Assembly: GCF_016902295.1 (NCBI RefSeq) | Contig: NZ_JACJLQ010000007.1 | Span: forward strand, 45,351 to 109,350 | Reading direction: 5' to 3' | Length of the DNA stretch: 64,000 nucleotides | Origin: Bacteroides caecigallinarum | GTDB lineage: Bacteria; Bacteroidota; Bacteroidia; Bacteroidales; Bacteroidaceae | Part shown: positions 1 through 8,700 of the stretch, piece by piece | Layout: every line of letters begins with the position of its first letter | Numbering within the stretch: the first letter of the stretch is position 1 | Notes under the pieces: generated by a model | Told to the model about the DNA's origin: nothing | Databases searched by the model: none | Seen by the model: only the letters and a program-made list of their open reading frames with translations | Position numbers and translations under genes: made by a program

Positions 1-1291
1 TGAAAAGTACATTCTGATAATGCAGTTCTAGCTGACGTGTCAGTTCGTAAGGAATATCTGCAAAGAAACTTTGCAGGCGGGTCATGAAACTGTTGATGTC
101 GCCTTTTCTCACATCCTGAACAAATGATATTATCTGGAATGATGACTTTCCGGATTCGATAGAGGCATAATATGGCAATAGAAATCTTGTAAATCCGTCT
201 TCCACTTCACGGTTTGGAAAACCGAGGTTGTATGTTCTGAATTCCTTATCATACCCTTTTATAGTGAGATAACCGCTTTGATAGAGGATAGGTACAGGGT
301 TTGTGTACATAGAGTCTATCCCTCCGAGGGTATCGGCAAATGCTACTTCTTCAGTCAGTCTGTAGAGATTATAACTACTTCTTTTGAGCAGTTCCACCAA
401 GAATGTAGGAGTGCCTGTCTCGAACCAGAAGCTTCCGAATTCACGGCTTTTCATTACGTTGAGTATGCTGAAAGGATTGTATATACCTTCCGGGCTGCTA
501 CTGAAATGGTAACCGTCGTACCATAGTTTTAGCTTCTGGCATGTCTCTTCGTATGTCATATCGTTTCTTTCTCCGAGGTCTTTTATTTCATCGGGGAAAT
601 AGCGCAACAATTCTTCTTCCGTTATTCCGCAGAGATTGTTGTAATCTCTAAGGATTGAAATGTCCTCTAAGTTGTTAAGATCGCTGAATACACTTACCTT
701 ACTGAACTTTGTAACTCCGGTAAGCAGTGCAAAACGCAGATACTGGTCGCTGCTTTTAAGAACTCCATAAAAAGCTTTCAGTGTGTTGCGGTACTCGTCC
801 ATGAGTTCGTCATTGCCTATAGCCTGGAGCATAGGCTTGTCGTATTCGTCGATAAGAACTACTACATTACGGCCGGTTGTAATACTTATCTTCTCTATAA
901 GGTAAGAAAATCTTTCTTCCGGAGAGCGATCTTTTTTTTCATCGCCATACATCTGTTCCCATTTTTCAAGATGTTGGTTCAGTATTGCAGTAGGTGAAAG
1001 TTTGTCTTCGTATTTTTTTGAATTCAGATCAAGATGCAGAACCGGGTATTCTTTCCATTCAGTTTCCAACTTTTCCATGGCAAGCCCCTTGAAAAGGTCT
1101 TTCTTCCCAAGAAAATATGCCTCAATGGTCGATACAAGAAGACTTTTTCCGAAACGTCGCGGACGGCTCAGAAAATAGTATTTACCTGTCTTCACCATTC
1201 TGTATATGAGTTCTGTCTTGTCTATATACAGATATTTCCCTTCTCTGATTTCTCTGAAACTTTGTATGCCTACCGGATATAGATTGTTCAT
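1..1291 (-). CDS. AAA-ATPase-like / PD-(D/E)XK nuclease family protein, truncated by window edge
   Basis: Reading the minus strand from the ATG at 1291 gives about 430 codons without a stop, running off the left edge. The N-terminus MNNLYPVGIQ matches the two paralogues at 41828 and 46077. It carries a P-loop-like SRPRRFGKS near residue 45 and a Walker B-like VVVLIDEYDKP near residue 150, the signature of the AAA-ATPase-like family found in many copies in Bacteroidales. The C-terminal nuclease-like domain, intact in the paralogues, lies outside the window. An in-frame ATG seven codons upstream (1312) is possible, but the paralogues favour 1291. The gene has its own promoter at 1327-1358. Its cellular role is unknown. 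It is clearly more diverged from the other two copies than they are from each other. Confidence 0.88.
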   Translation of the reverse strand, partial: MNNLYPVGIQSFREIREGKYLYIDKTELIYRMVKTGKYYFLSRPRRFGKSLLVSTIEAYFLGKKDLFKGLAMEKLETEWKEYPVLHLDLNSKKYEDKLSPTAILNQHLEKWEQMYGDEKKDRSPEERFSYLIEKISITTGRNVVVLIDEYDKPMLQAIGNDELMDEYRNTLKAFYGVLKSSDQYLRFALLTGVTKFSKVSVFSDLNNLEDISILRDYNNLCGITEEELLRYFPDEIKDLGERNDMTYEETCQKLKLWYDGYHFSSSPEGIYNPFSILNVMKSREFGSFWFETGTPTFLVELLKRSSYNLYRLTEEVAFADTLGGIDSMYTNPVPILYQSGYLTIKGYDKEFRTYNLGFPNREVEDGFTRFLLPYYASIESGKSSFQIISFVQDVRKGDINSFMTRLQSFFADIPYELTRQLELHYQNVLF

Positions 1292-1326
1292 AATAGCAGT
1301 TTGCTTAACCATATTACACAGTATCA

Positions 1327-1358
1327 CAAAAGTAATGTTTTTTTTCTGATATTGCAAA
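1327..1358 (-). promoter_or_regulatory. Bacteroidetes-type promoter for the AAA-ATPase gene
   Basis: On the minus strand TTTG (1355-1358) is followed after 20 bp by TACTTTTG (1327-1334), matching the TTTG / TAnnTTTG consensus of Bacteroidetes housekeeping promoters. It lies about 35 bp before the chosen start. Confidence 0.6.
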
Positions 1359-1399
1359 AGATGAGTCTTTGCAAACCTTTTTAAAAGCCTTTTAAACAG

Positions 1400-1421
1400 T
1401 GTTTAAATGCTGTTTAAACAG
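1400..1421. repeat. Palindromic element, copy 1
   Basis: An 8-bp inverted repeat TGTTTAAA / TTTAAACA with a TGCTG loop. The same 22-bp core recurs exactly at 33446-33467, where the arms are longer. It lies just past the stop of the small lipoprotein and could act as its terminator hairpin. Confidence 0.6.
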
Positions 1422-1424
1422 TGA

Positions 1425-1538
1425 TTAAAACTGGAATGACGAAGTCACCGATTTGTTATACGGATTATAGGTGGTAGTACCACATGAACTGAGACATGCG
1501 GAAAGGCAGATTACTGCGAGGAATATAAAAAGCTTCAT
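1425..1538 (-). CDS. Very small lipoprotein (37 aa)
   Basis: A short minus-strand frame starting at ATG 1538 and ending with TAA at 1425. The product begins MKLFIFLAVICLSACLSSC and then has only about 18 residues (GTTTYNPYNKS...SFQF). The N-terminus is a clear lipoprotein signal: charged start, hydrophobic core and an LSSC|G lipobox, so the mature peptide would be an acylated tail of about 19 residues. It follows the sigma/FecR/TonB-receptor operon in the same direction, about 100 bp after the barrel gene, separated by an AT-rich inverted repeat. Such tiny lipoproteins are routinely missed by gene finders. Function is unknown. Confidence 0.55.
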   Translation of the reverse strand: MKLFIFLAVICLSACLSSCGTTTYNPYNKSVTSSFQF

Positions 1539-1574
1539 GTGAATTAATTAATAATTAAAAATTAATAGATAAGA

Positions 1575-1621
1575 GTTGTTAGTTTTTAGTTATTAGAGGC
1601 ATTCTGATGGGAACTAACAAC
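1575..1621 (-). terminator. Possible terminator/inverted repeat after barrel gene
   Basis: Arms GTTGTTAGTT (1575-1584) and AACTAACAAC (1612-1621) can pair in the transcript of the minus-strand operon, with AT-rich flanks. There is no GC-rich stem, so termination strength is uncertain. Confidence 0.35.
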
Positions 1622-1634
1622 TAAGAACTAAAAA

Positions 1635-2270
1635 TTAAAAATAATACGTCAGTGATACTACAAACGTCCTGTTCTTGGTCTCAGGTTTGTTCATATAAGC
1701 ATTTTTCATACCCCAGTCATATCCTATTGCTATCTGTGTCTGACGCGCAATTTCCACTCCGGCACGGAAACCTATTCCCCAGTCGAAGCGTGGTGAGAGT
1801 CCGTCTTTGAACATATTGTTTGATGATATTCCTGTTTCCGTTTTGCCGTCTGGATATGTAGTCGTATAATTCATCTTGCCAAACATTCCGATGTTGAAGT
1901 ACGGACCTGCGTTTACGAAAATGCTTAGATTGTCATTGACCTTGAATTTATAACCTAAGTGGATTGGTATGTTCAGGTAGTAAGGTGTTGTGTCCCATTC
2001 TAATTCTTTTCCGGTTCCGTTCTCGTATGCAGGTGTGGATTTCCAACCGTATGATGAAATCATCAGTCCGAAATCGGTGTACAATCCTTTCTGTGCATCC
2101 CTGAAAGCATATTCACCTTTCAGTCCGGCATGGAAACCTGATTTTGATTCGTTTGCTGTCATAGAGTTCAGGTTGTAGCCTCCGGAAAGTCCGTATCTGA
2201 ATTCCTGTGCTTGTGATGTCGCAAATACTATTGCAGACATTGCGATAGTGAGTAAAAATTTCTTTTTCAT
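1635..2270 (-). CDS. Outer-membrane beta-barrel protein
   Basis: A 211-residue protein beginning MKKKFLLTIAM with a Sec signal peptide ending near ATSQAQ. The mature part has alternating polar/aromatic strands (FRYGLSGGYN, GIGFRAGVEI, IAIGYDWGM) and ends in the aromatic SLTYYF tail typical of barrels inserted by BamA. Length and pattern fit the PorT/OmpW-like outer-membrane beta-barrel family common in Bacteroidetes. An upstream in-frame ATG (2327) would overlap the DUF4249 gene and add a non-signal extension, so the start at 2270 is preferred. It is the last sizeable gene of the ECF sigma/FecR/TonB receptor operon, 28 bp after the DUF4249 gene. It is probably an accessory barrel of that system; substrate unknown. 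Confidence 0.85.
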   Translation of the reverse strand: MKKKFLLTIAMSAIVFATSQAQEFRYGLSGGYNLNSMTANESKSGFHAGLKGEYAFRDAQKGLYTDFGLMISSYGWKSTPAYENGTGKELEWDTTPYYLNIPIHLGYKFKVNDNLSIFVNAGPYFNIGMFGKMNYTTTYPDGKTETGISSNNMFKDGLSPRFDWGIGFRAGVEIARQTQIAIGYDWGMKNAYMNKPETKNRTFVVSLTYYF

Positions 2271-2298
2271 AAGTCTATGTTTAAATAATTGATTATTC

Positions 2299-3264
2299 TT
2301 AGTTCCTTTTGTCTTTTGGGTTATCAATCCAGTCGGTTTCGTAAATATTGCATCCGCCCAAAAGACCGATACCGTTTTCTATGTTTGTGTAGTGGCTGCG
2401 AATAGGAGCAAGGCCGTATTCTCCTAATTCATTGTTGTTAATATCGTTTACTGATTTCAGATACTGGTACATTTCTTCCGAGAATCGGTAAAGACAGATT
2501 TTGAACTTGATGGTTTCTATCATTTCATCATCATTATAGCCTTCGTAATAATATGTACTGGGTTGTAATGTATAGCTTTTCCCATTAAGCATGGTGTCGT
2601 CCCACAGATATATGTCACGGTAATAAGTTTTTGAAATGTCAAAAATCTCGTCAAAGCCTACTTTATTAAATAGCAGGGGTTCTTCATCAAGTTTCAGGTC
2701 TATTCCTTCGATTTTCTCTTCATCATCAACTTCACCATAGTAATGTGTTACTGTATTCCTTACTATTCTCATTCCGTAATAGTCCTTTGTCTCTGCATTA
2801 TCAGTAAATGATATGCGGAACTGTATTTCTCTGCCGTATGAACCGTTTTCTAAAACCATTTCCCACTTGTCCAATGGGAAGGCTTGTGGTATTACAGTAC
2901 TTGATTTTGCCGTAGGCATATCCGGATATGATGCCTCCAAGTCTATCTTGTCGCCTTCCTTCAGTTTGCCAAGAACATAGTATGAATTAGCAGGTAGCAA
3001 GTCAGTCGCTTTGTCAGTATATTTTATCTCCTTTTCCACTCCGTTCAACTTAAATGTTATGTCCGGTTTGTCAGAAGTGTTTGTACCTTTATTGTTTACA
3101 GTTGTGCTTTGCGATACCTGTATCAGTGTAGTGTCGCTGAGGGTGTTTGGCATACAGAATACTACAGGCTTTCTTTTAGCCTCTATATCATCTATACTGA
3201 ATTCGTATGTACAAGATGATAATGTAATCAGTAGTGATGCAATATATATAAATTTATGTCTCAT
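2299..3264 (-). CDS. DUF4249 family lipoprotein
   Basis: A 321-residue protein with a lipoprotein signal (LITLSSC, lipidated Cys at residue 18) followed by YEFSIDD and RKPVVFCMPNTLSD, typical of DUF4249. This family almost always follows a TonB-dependent receptor in Bacteroidetes and is thought to be a surface or periplasmic partner of it, although the substrate is unknown. Here it starts only 6 bp after the receptor stop, so the two are translationally linked. The body is predicted all-beta, with an acidic stretch in the middle (EVDDEEKIEG). No enzymatic motif is visible. Confidence 0.85.
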   Translation of the reverse strand: MRHKFIYIASLLITLSSCTYEFSIDDIEAKRKPVVFCMPNTLSDTTLIQVSQSTTVNNKGTNTSDKPDITFKLNGVEKEIKYTDKATDLLPANSYYVLGKLKEGDKIDLEASYPDMPTAKSSTVIPQAFPLDKWEMVLENGSYGREIQFRISFTDNAETKDYYGMRIVRNTVTHYYGEVDDEEKIEGIDLKLDEEPLLFNKVGFDEIFDISKTYYRDIYLWDDTMLNGKSYTLQPSTYYYEGYNDDEMIETIKFKICLYRFSEEMYQYLKSVNDINNNELGEYGLAPIRSHYTNIENGIGLLGGCNIYETDWIDNPKDKRN

Positions 3265-3270
3265 ATCAGT

Positions 3271-5841
3271 TTAAAATTTAAGTGTGTAGCTGAATGATGG
3301 AATAATAGGGAATACACCCTGTCCTTTTCCGGTGAATGTACCGTCCTTGTTCTGTTTTACTGTGGCATACAATGGATTCATCCTGCAATAGGCATTGTAA
3401 AGACTGACATTCCATATTCTCTCAAAGCCTCTTTTAGTGGTTTTGCGGAAGTTTATACCCAAGTCAAGTCTGTGATAGGCCGGCAGGGAAACATTGTTCG
3501 GGGATTCATAAACCATAATACTTTCGTTCTTATCCTCTGTTCCGGGTATTGCAGGTGCTTCTACCTTTTGTGTCGGTATAGTCATGCGGTTTCCGCTATG
3601 GAAATTCCACGATGCGTATGTGTCAATCCTGTCGCTGAACTTGTGGCTCAGGTTGATAGAGAATTTATGACGGTTGTCGAACTTGTCCGGGTACCATGAC
3701 TGATGGAAGTTCGCGAAGAATCTCTTGCTCCACGAAAGGGTGTAGGATGCATCTATGGATGTTTTTCCGTTACTGTAGCTGATGTCAGCTTCCGCTCCGT
3801 ATGCTTTCCCTTTTCCTGTCCTTACGTTCTCTTCCCAGTCATCAGCAGAAGGGTTAAGTTGGTTATCGCCATTGTATTCTATCAGATTGTTCATGGTCTT
3901 ATAGAATCCTTCTATGCTTAATCTGATGTTATACGGAAGTCTGCTGTATATCCCTGCTGAGTATTGTCGCGACCTCATAGGGGTGATTTTTTCAGTAGAA
4001 GGCACCCAATAGTCTGTCGGCAGGTTCAGGTAGGTAGCCGATAGCTGATGCATGAACTGGCTCATCTCCGTATATGATACCTTGAAACTTGCATTGTTGC
4101 ATATCTTGATGTTCATTGCTGCGCGTGGTTCAATAGAGTGATATTTCGTTCCTGCAATACCGAACATGGTGTAGTGTATTCCACCGTTCAGTTTCAGACG
4201 GCTGCCAAGCGAGATGTCATCTTCGGCATAGAGGGTAAATTCATTACTCTTGTACTGACTTTTTATTCTGTCTGTCAGTTCATTGTTTGTCGTATTTTCA
4301 TACTTGGAATAGTAATTCTGCGGCATGAAAATGTGGCGCATATAGTTTGAACCGAAACGGATGTGGTTCCATGTGTTAGGACGATAGTCGAACTCCATCC
4401 TGTAGCCGAAATCGTTTATGGTGGAATGGTTGTTCTGAATCTTTATTATTGCACCGTCCAATCCCTCTATATATCCCAAACGTTCTTCACTCAGATAGTC
4501 GAATTTGGAGCGGTTATAGGTATATACTCCGGTAAAATTTGCAAACAGCTTGTGAGAAAAAATATATTTCCAGTTTGCTGATGCGGTGAAGTTCCCCCAT
4601 TGCAGGTTGAACTTGTCTATATTGGAAAGTTCCGAAGAATAAGAATATGCCTTGTTGTTCACTTTTAGAAGATCATTACCGGAATACAGGCTGATATCCG
4701 CACGGCTCTTTTCAGAGAATATGTGAGTAACTTTCGCGTTTATATCATGGAAAGCATATCTTACGTTCTTCTTGTCTCTGCGGCTTGTATTTATTATGGC
4801 GAATGAGGGTGCGGTGAGCAAGTCCAGCCATGTGCGTCGCATCGCCACGTTGAACGAGGTGCGGTCTTTCACTATCGGCCCTTCAAACTGTATTCTGCCT
4901 TCAAGGAGTCCGAGCGTGAAACTTCCGTGATATTCTTTCATGTTTCCGTCGTTTGTACGGACATCAACTACCGATGAAAGTCGTCCACCGTAACGGGCAG
5001 GGAAGCCGCTCTTGTAGAAGTCGATGTTCTTTACAATATCTGTATTGAAAGCAGAGAACAGTCCTCCGGCATGGTTCACCTGATAGAGTGGTGTACCGTC
5101 GAGCAGGAAAAGGTTCTCGTCGTTTCCGCCGCCGTGAACATAAAGTCCGGAGATTAGCTCCGTACCGCTAGCTACTCCCGACAGACTTTGGAGTTTCTTC
5201 ACTACATCAGGCGAGCTCATGAAGTTGTTTCCGCTTACGAAGTCCTTTGCCGTAAGCGAAACTTTTCCGGTCTGTGTAGTGTAGATAGGGGAGTTCAGGT
5301 CGGCTGTTACCACTACCTCATTTATGCGGTAATCCGCTTTCAGGTATATGTTCTGCGATTTGTTTCCTTTTAGCGTAATATCTTCGGTTTGTTCACCGCA
5401 GCTGATATGCGAGAAACGGATTTTATGTTTTCCTTCGTTGAGTGTAAGACTGTAGAAACCATGCTCGTTTGTCAGTGTACCGGTATTGGAGGTGATGTCC
5501 CAGACAGTGGCGTTTATCACTGTCTCGCCGTTCTCCTGATAGATATATCCACTCAATGTATATGACGACAGTCTTTTCAGTATCACGTAGTCACCGTTTA
5601 TCTCCCATTTGATGCCGGTATTGCTGAATATTGTTTCAAGGCTGTTTTCAAGGCTTACCATACTTGGTTTCTTGCCCGAATACGGTATGTTCAGCTTTAT
5701 AGACGAGTCGTAAACAAAGCTTACAGGGTAGATACTTTTCACCTGCTCCATCATGTCTTCTACAGTGACTCTGCCTTGTGCATTTATTGATGAAACGCAT
5801 ATTGTAGAAACCAGAAGGATTATTGATATAATTCTGTTCAT
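3271..5841 (-). CDS. TonB-dependent receptor with STN and carboxypeptidase-like domains
   Basis: An 856-residue outer-membrane transporter. A signal peptide (to about residue 21, INAQ) is followed by an STN domain (about 25-95, the signalling domain that contacts an anti-sigma factor), a carboxypeptidase-D-like beta-sandwich (about 95-180, LSGYIYQENGETV), a plug (about 190-300, with LYVHGGGNDENLFLLDG and SGFPARYGGRLSSV) and a 22-strand-type barrel to the C-terminal SYTLKF. The STN domain, the FecR gene 2 bp upstream and the ECF sigma factor beyond identify a FecIRA-like cell-surface signalling system that senses its own transported ligand. The ligand cannot be read from sequence. Because DUF4249 and a barrel follow, rather than SusD, this is not a classical glycan SusC. 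Confidence 0.93.
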   Translation of the reverse strand: MNRIISIILLVSTICVSSINAQGRVTVEDMMEQVKSIYPVSFVYDSSIKLNIPYSGKKPSMVSLENSLETIFSNTGIKWEINGDYVILKRLSSYTLSGYIYQENGETVINATVWDITSNTGTLTNEHGFYSLTLNEGKHKIRFSHISCGEQTEDITLKGNKSQNIYLKADYRINEVVVTADLNSPIYTTQTGKVSLTAKDFVSGNNFMSSPDVVKKLQSLSGVASGTELISGLYVHGGGNDENLFLLDGTPLYQVNHAGGLFSAFNTDIVKNIDFYKSGFPARYGGRLSSVVDVRTNDGNMKEYHGSFTLGLLEGRIQFEGPIVKDRTSFNVAMRRTWLDLLTAPSFAIINTSRRDKKNVRYAFHDINAKVTHIFSEKSRADISLYSGNDLLKVNNKAYSYSSELSNIDKFNLQWGNFTASANWKYIFSHKLFANFTGVYTYNRSKFDYLSEERLGYIEGLDGAIIKIQNNHSTINDFGYRMEFDYRPNTWNHIRFGSNYMRHIFMPQNYYSKYENTTNNELTDRIKSQYKSNEFTLYAEDDISLGSRLKLNGGIHYTMFGIAGTKYHSIEPRAAMNIKICNNASFKVSYTEMSQFMHQLSATYLNLPTDYWVPSTEKITPMRSRQYSAGIYSRLPYNIRLSIEGFYKTMNNLIEYNGDNQLNPSADDWEENVRTGKGKAYGAEADISYSNGKTSIDASYTLSWSKRFFANFHQSWYPDKFDNRHKFSINLSHKFSDRIDTYASWNFHSGNRMTIPTQKVEAPAIPGTEDKNESIMVYESPNNVSLPAYHRLDLGINFRKTTKRGFERIWNVSLYNAYCRMNPLYATVKQNKDGTFTGKGQGVFPIIPSFSYTLKF

Positions 5842-5843
5842 GT

Positions 5844-6659
5844 TCAGTCTTTCTTAGTTATTGTGATGTCTAATGTTTTCTCTATAAGTGAGATAATCTC
5901 GTCCAAGCTGTCCGTTTTGAACTCGGCTGTAATGGTTTTGAAATGTTCGGACGCATAAAGGCTTGTTCCATAATAAAGTGATAGTTCCTTCATTACGGCA
6001 TCTATAGGAGTATTCTTGTAAACGAACTTTCCTGTAGCCCATGCTGACGGGTTAGGGAAGGCGGCGTTTGTTATTTCTGGCATTTCGTTTCCGTGCTTCA
6101 GTGTTCCGCTTATATCCTTTGTGAGTATAATGCCTTTGGAACTGTTCCTGCCCTTGAACATTACCTTTCCGGATTTCACATACACGTTTGTGACAGTGTC
6201 CTGCATACGCTCGTCAATCTCAAATTCAGTTCCGAGGACTTTGACCTGTGCATACATTGCTGTGGCCATGAATGGTGACTGCTCGTTTCTGCGGACAGAG
6301 AAAAAGACTTTTCCTGACATATTTACCTCTCGTGACTTCTTTCCGTAATTATCGGAGTCGTATTTCAATGTGGAACCTTTGGAGAGTATGACAAGTGTGC
6401 TGTCCGGCAGGAAATGTCTGGTGATTCCTGCATCCGCAGTGACTGATATCATGTTGTTGTCACTTCGGCTTAACAGTGTATAGCTTACTATACATATCAG
6501 TATCGCGGCAGCTATGCCGGATGAGAATATCCATAGCCTTTGCTGATTATTCTGCTGACTGTGGCCTGTGATTTTGTTTAGTGCCTTTGTGGTATCCAGT
6601 TTCCCGTATCTGTAATATCTGAGGACAAACTGCAAGTTTTTTTCTTCTTTATCTTTCAT
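5844..6659 (-). CDS. FecR-type anti-sigma factor
   Basis: A 271-residue inner-membrane protein: a cytoplasmic N-terminus of about 41 residues, one transmembrane helix (about 42-63, IAAAILICIVSYTLL) and a periplasmic FecR domain (TRHFLPDSTLVILSKGSTL, SGKVFFSVRR, VKVLGTEFEI), then a C-terminal STN-like DUF4974 segment (TPIDAVMKELSLYYG). It should hold the upstream ECF sigma factor and release it when the STN domain of the TonB receptor signals ligand. It lies 66 bp after the sigma gene and 2 bp before the receptor gene. The cytoplasmic part is short, as usual for Bacteroidetes FecR homologues. Confidence 0.92.
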   Translation of the reverse strand: MKDKEEKNLQFVLRYYRYGKLDTTKALNKITGHSQQNNQQRLWIFSSGIAAAILICIVSYTLLSRSDNNMISVTADAGITRHFLPDSTLVILSKGSTLKYDSDNYGKKSREVNMSGKVFFSVRRNEQSPFMATAMYAQVKVLGTEFEIDERMQDTVTNVYVKSGKVMFKGRNSSKGIILTKDISGTLKHGNEMPEITNAAFPNPSAWATGKFVYKNTPIDAVMKELSLYYGTSLYASEHFKTITAEFKTDSLDEIISLIEKTLDITITKKD

Positions 6660-6725
6660 GATTGTACTTTGTTTTTAGATAAGACGCAAAGTATTGAAAA
6701 AACTACTATGCGGAAATGAAAAAAA

Positions 6726-7238
6726 TTATCCGAAAAAGAACATATATACTTTGCGGACACCTTCTTTGAGGTTTTTAAGAGCCTTGTTCATCTGATTTTT
6801 TACCGTGTTTACGGAGATGTTCATCCTGACGGCTATTTCCTCATACTTCATTCCGTCGCGTTTTGCAAGCAGGAACACTTCCCTGCATTTTTCCGGTAGT
6901 GAGTCTATTGCGGTCCATAGTCGCGCTTCGTCGTACGAACGTTCCTCGCATTCCTCTTCGGAGATGATGCCTTCAAGGTCGGACGGCTGGACATTGCTGT
7001 CTATCAGAGAGTCTTTCCTTACAATATCTATACAGCGGTTTCTTACCATAGAATACAGATATGATTTTATATCAGAAATCTCCATTCCTGAGTCTTTCCG
7101 TTCCCAAAGCTCGGCAAAACAGTCCTGCACTGTGTCTTCCGCATTGTCAATATCGTGGAGATAATGCAATGCGAAAAGGCATAGCGGACGGTAGTACAGA
7201 CGGAAATTGTCCTTGAATGAGTTTGTAGTTATAGTCAT
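6726..7238 (-). CDS. ECF RNA polymerase sigma factor (FecI-like)
   Basis: A 170-residue sigma-70 family protein of the Bacteroidetes ECF group. Region 2 is seen in NAEDTVQDCFAELWERKD (about 30-48), followed by SYLYSMVRNRCIDIVRK. Region 4 is seen in LPEKCREVFLLAKRDGMKYEEIA and the recognition helix MNISVNTVKNQMNKAL (about 115-160). It is the first gene of a minus-strand set with FecR, TonB receptor, DUF4249 and barrel proteins, which it presumably transcribes in response to the receptor's ligand. The start at 7238 gives a normal family length. Confidence 0.93.
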   Translation of the reverse strand: MTITTNSFKDNFRLYYRPLCLFALHYLHDIDNAEDTVQDCFAELWERKDSGMEISDIKSYLYSMVRNRCIDIVRKDSLIDSNVQPSDLEGIISEEECEERSYDEARLWTAIDSLPEKCREVFLLAKRDGMKYEEIAVRMNISVNTVKNQMNKALKNLKEGVRKVYMFFFG

Positions 7239-7352
7239 GATGTGTTGTTTCGTATAGTTCGTATTTTATGGAAGACTATAAATATATGTTTTAGTACTAT
7301 AAGGAAACAACAATTTTAACAACCTTTAGAGATACAAGACTATTATGAAAAA

Positions 7353-8588
7353 TTAGAAATAATACATTACCAGTCCCAATATTCGATGGTTTGTAACGTC
7401 ATGTGTGTTTATCACACGGCCGTTTGAAAGGTCGGTATCTCCATACCATGCCGTTGTAGGTACGTATTCCAATCCTATTTGCCAATGAGGAAGATTATAC
7501 GAGAAAGCCAGATTAAATGAACATATCTGGTCTATGTCGAGCCCCATGCCATATTGCTCGGATGAAACTAAAGCCTTGTTACATCCTAATTTTTTGGTAT
7601 ATCCGGCATAAATATGCGCTTTCCATTTGTTTCCGTATGTGAAGTTCATCCATGATGTGGAATGCCGCATTGGAGTGTATTCCTGTTTGCCGGTGACCGG
7701 ATCTATGCCGGAAATTCCGTAGCCTCCGAGCAAGGCTGTATGGTCAAGACATGACGCCAATAGCGTTTTTGCAGCGAATCGCCATTGTGGGGCTTTATAT
7801 TCCAAATGCGCTTCGCAAGAGAAGGTTGTCATACGTTCGTTTACCTTGAAACGCTGTTCGTTTCCTGCTTCGTCAACAACAGTTGAATATGTGCGCGGCT
7901 TAAGTGAAATCATGTGTATTCCGGCACCGGCTGTAAAACCTTTGTTACTATAGTCCGCGCCGACGTAAAATTCCGGCAGGCAACTGTTTTTCAAGTAATT
8001 TTCGCTTGCACCTTCAGGACCTGATGACATATATTGGAGTTGCCATAAGGCAGATGCGGTGAAACTCATTTTGCCGGTGTTCCATTTTAAAGTGATTTGA
8101 GGCTCACGGTTAAACGGTTGGAAAGGGGCTCCGGTGGAGAGATTTAACACATCCGGAACAACACTGCCGAACAGAGGATGCCATGCCTGTCCTATCAGCA
8201 TGTTAACGTGTTTCCAGTCTAAAGCCACATACGCCTGCCGTATTCTAATCATCGTAGTACTAAGCGAGAAACCTCCGAAATCTACTTCCACTTTGGCACT
8301 TGATTTGGCTTTGCCTATATCGGGACCTTTCATGTCAATTCCAAAGCGGGTGGTAAAAGTGTAGAAACTTCCATTGGGCGTGGCATTAATGTCGTTTCCC
8401 TGACTGTCGAAATCGTTGTTCAAAGGGTACAGATAGAAATTCCCATCTACAGGGGCCTGGTTTGCCCGTGTGTTGTAGAATAAATCCCCGCGTACGAAAC
8501 CATAGAAATGATATGAAAAGTTTTTCTTTTGTGCGGTAATAGAGCACGATAAAGCCAATAAGGCGATTAAAACAAGCGTATTTTTCAT
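7353..8588 (-). CDS. DcaP-like outer-membrane porin
   Basis: A 411-residue protein with a signal peptide (MKNTLVLIALLALSCSITAQ) and a beta-barrel body rich in alternating aromatic residues, ending LGLVMYYF. The segments FRYGF-like YGFVRGDLFYNT, RIRQAYVALDW and MLIGQAWHPLFG resemble the DcaP-like porin group, trimeric channels for small dicarboxylates or similar solutes in Gram-negatives. It stands alone: the sigma gene lies 114 bp beyond its stop and the CDF exporter lies upstream. Assignment is by pattern only; the barrel is certain, the solute is not. Confidence 0.78.
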   Translation of the reverse strand: MKNTLVLIALLALSCSITAQKKNFSYHFYGFVRGDLFYNTRANQAPVDGNFYLYPLNNDFDSQGNDINATPNGSFYTFTTRFGIDMKGPDIGKAKSSAKVEVDFGGFSLSTTMIRIRQAYVALDWKHVNMLIGQAWHPLFGSVVPDVLNLSTGAPFQPFNREPQITLKWNTGKMSFTASALWQLQYMSSGPEGASENYLKNSCLPEFYVGADYSNKGFTAGAGIHMISLKPRTYSTVVDEAGNEQRFKVNERMTTFSCEAHLEYKAPQWRFAAKTLLASCLDHTALLGGYGISGIDPVTGKQEYTPMRHSTSWMNFTYGNKWKAHIYAGYTKKLGCNKALVSSEQYGMGLDIDQICSFNLAFSYNLPHWQIGLEYVPTTAWYGDTDLSNGRVINTHDVTNHRILGLVMYYF

Positions 8589-8700
8589 AGTTGTAAAGAT
8601 TACTTCGCTATTTGTTAGTAGAATTGTGGTTTATGTATCATTTTGCGAATATATAAAAGTTTTTTATTGTATTAATAAACTCAAGGATTTTTTTTGTTAG

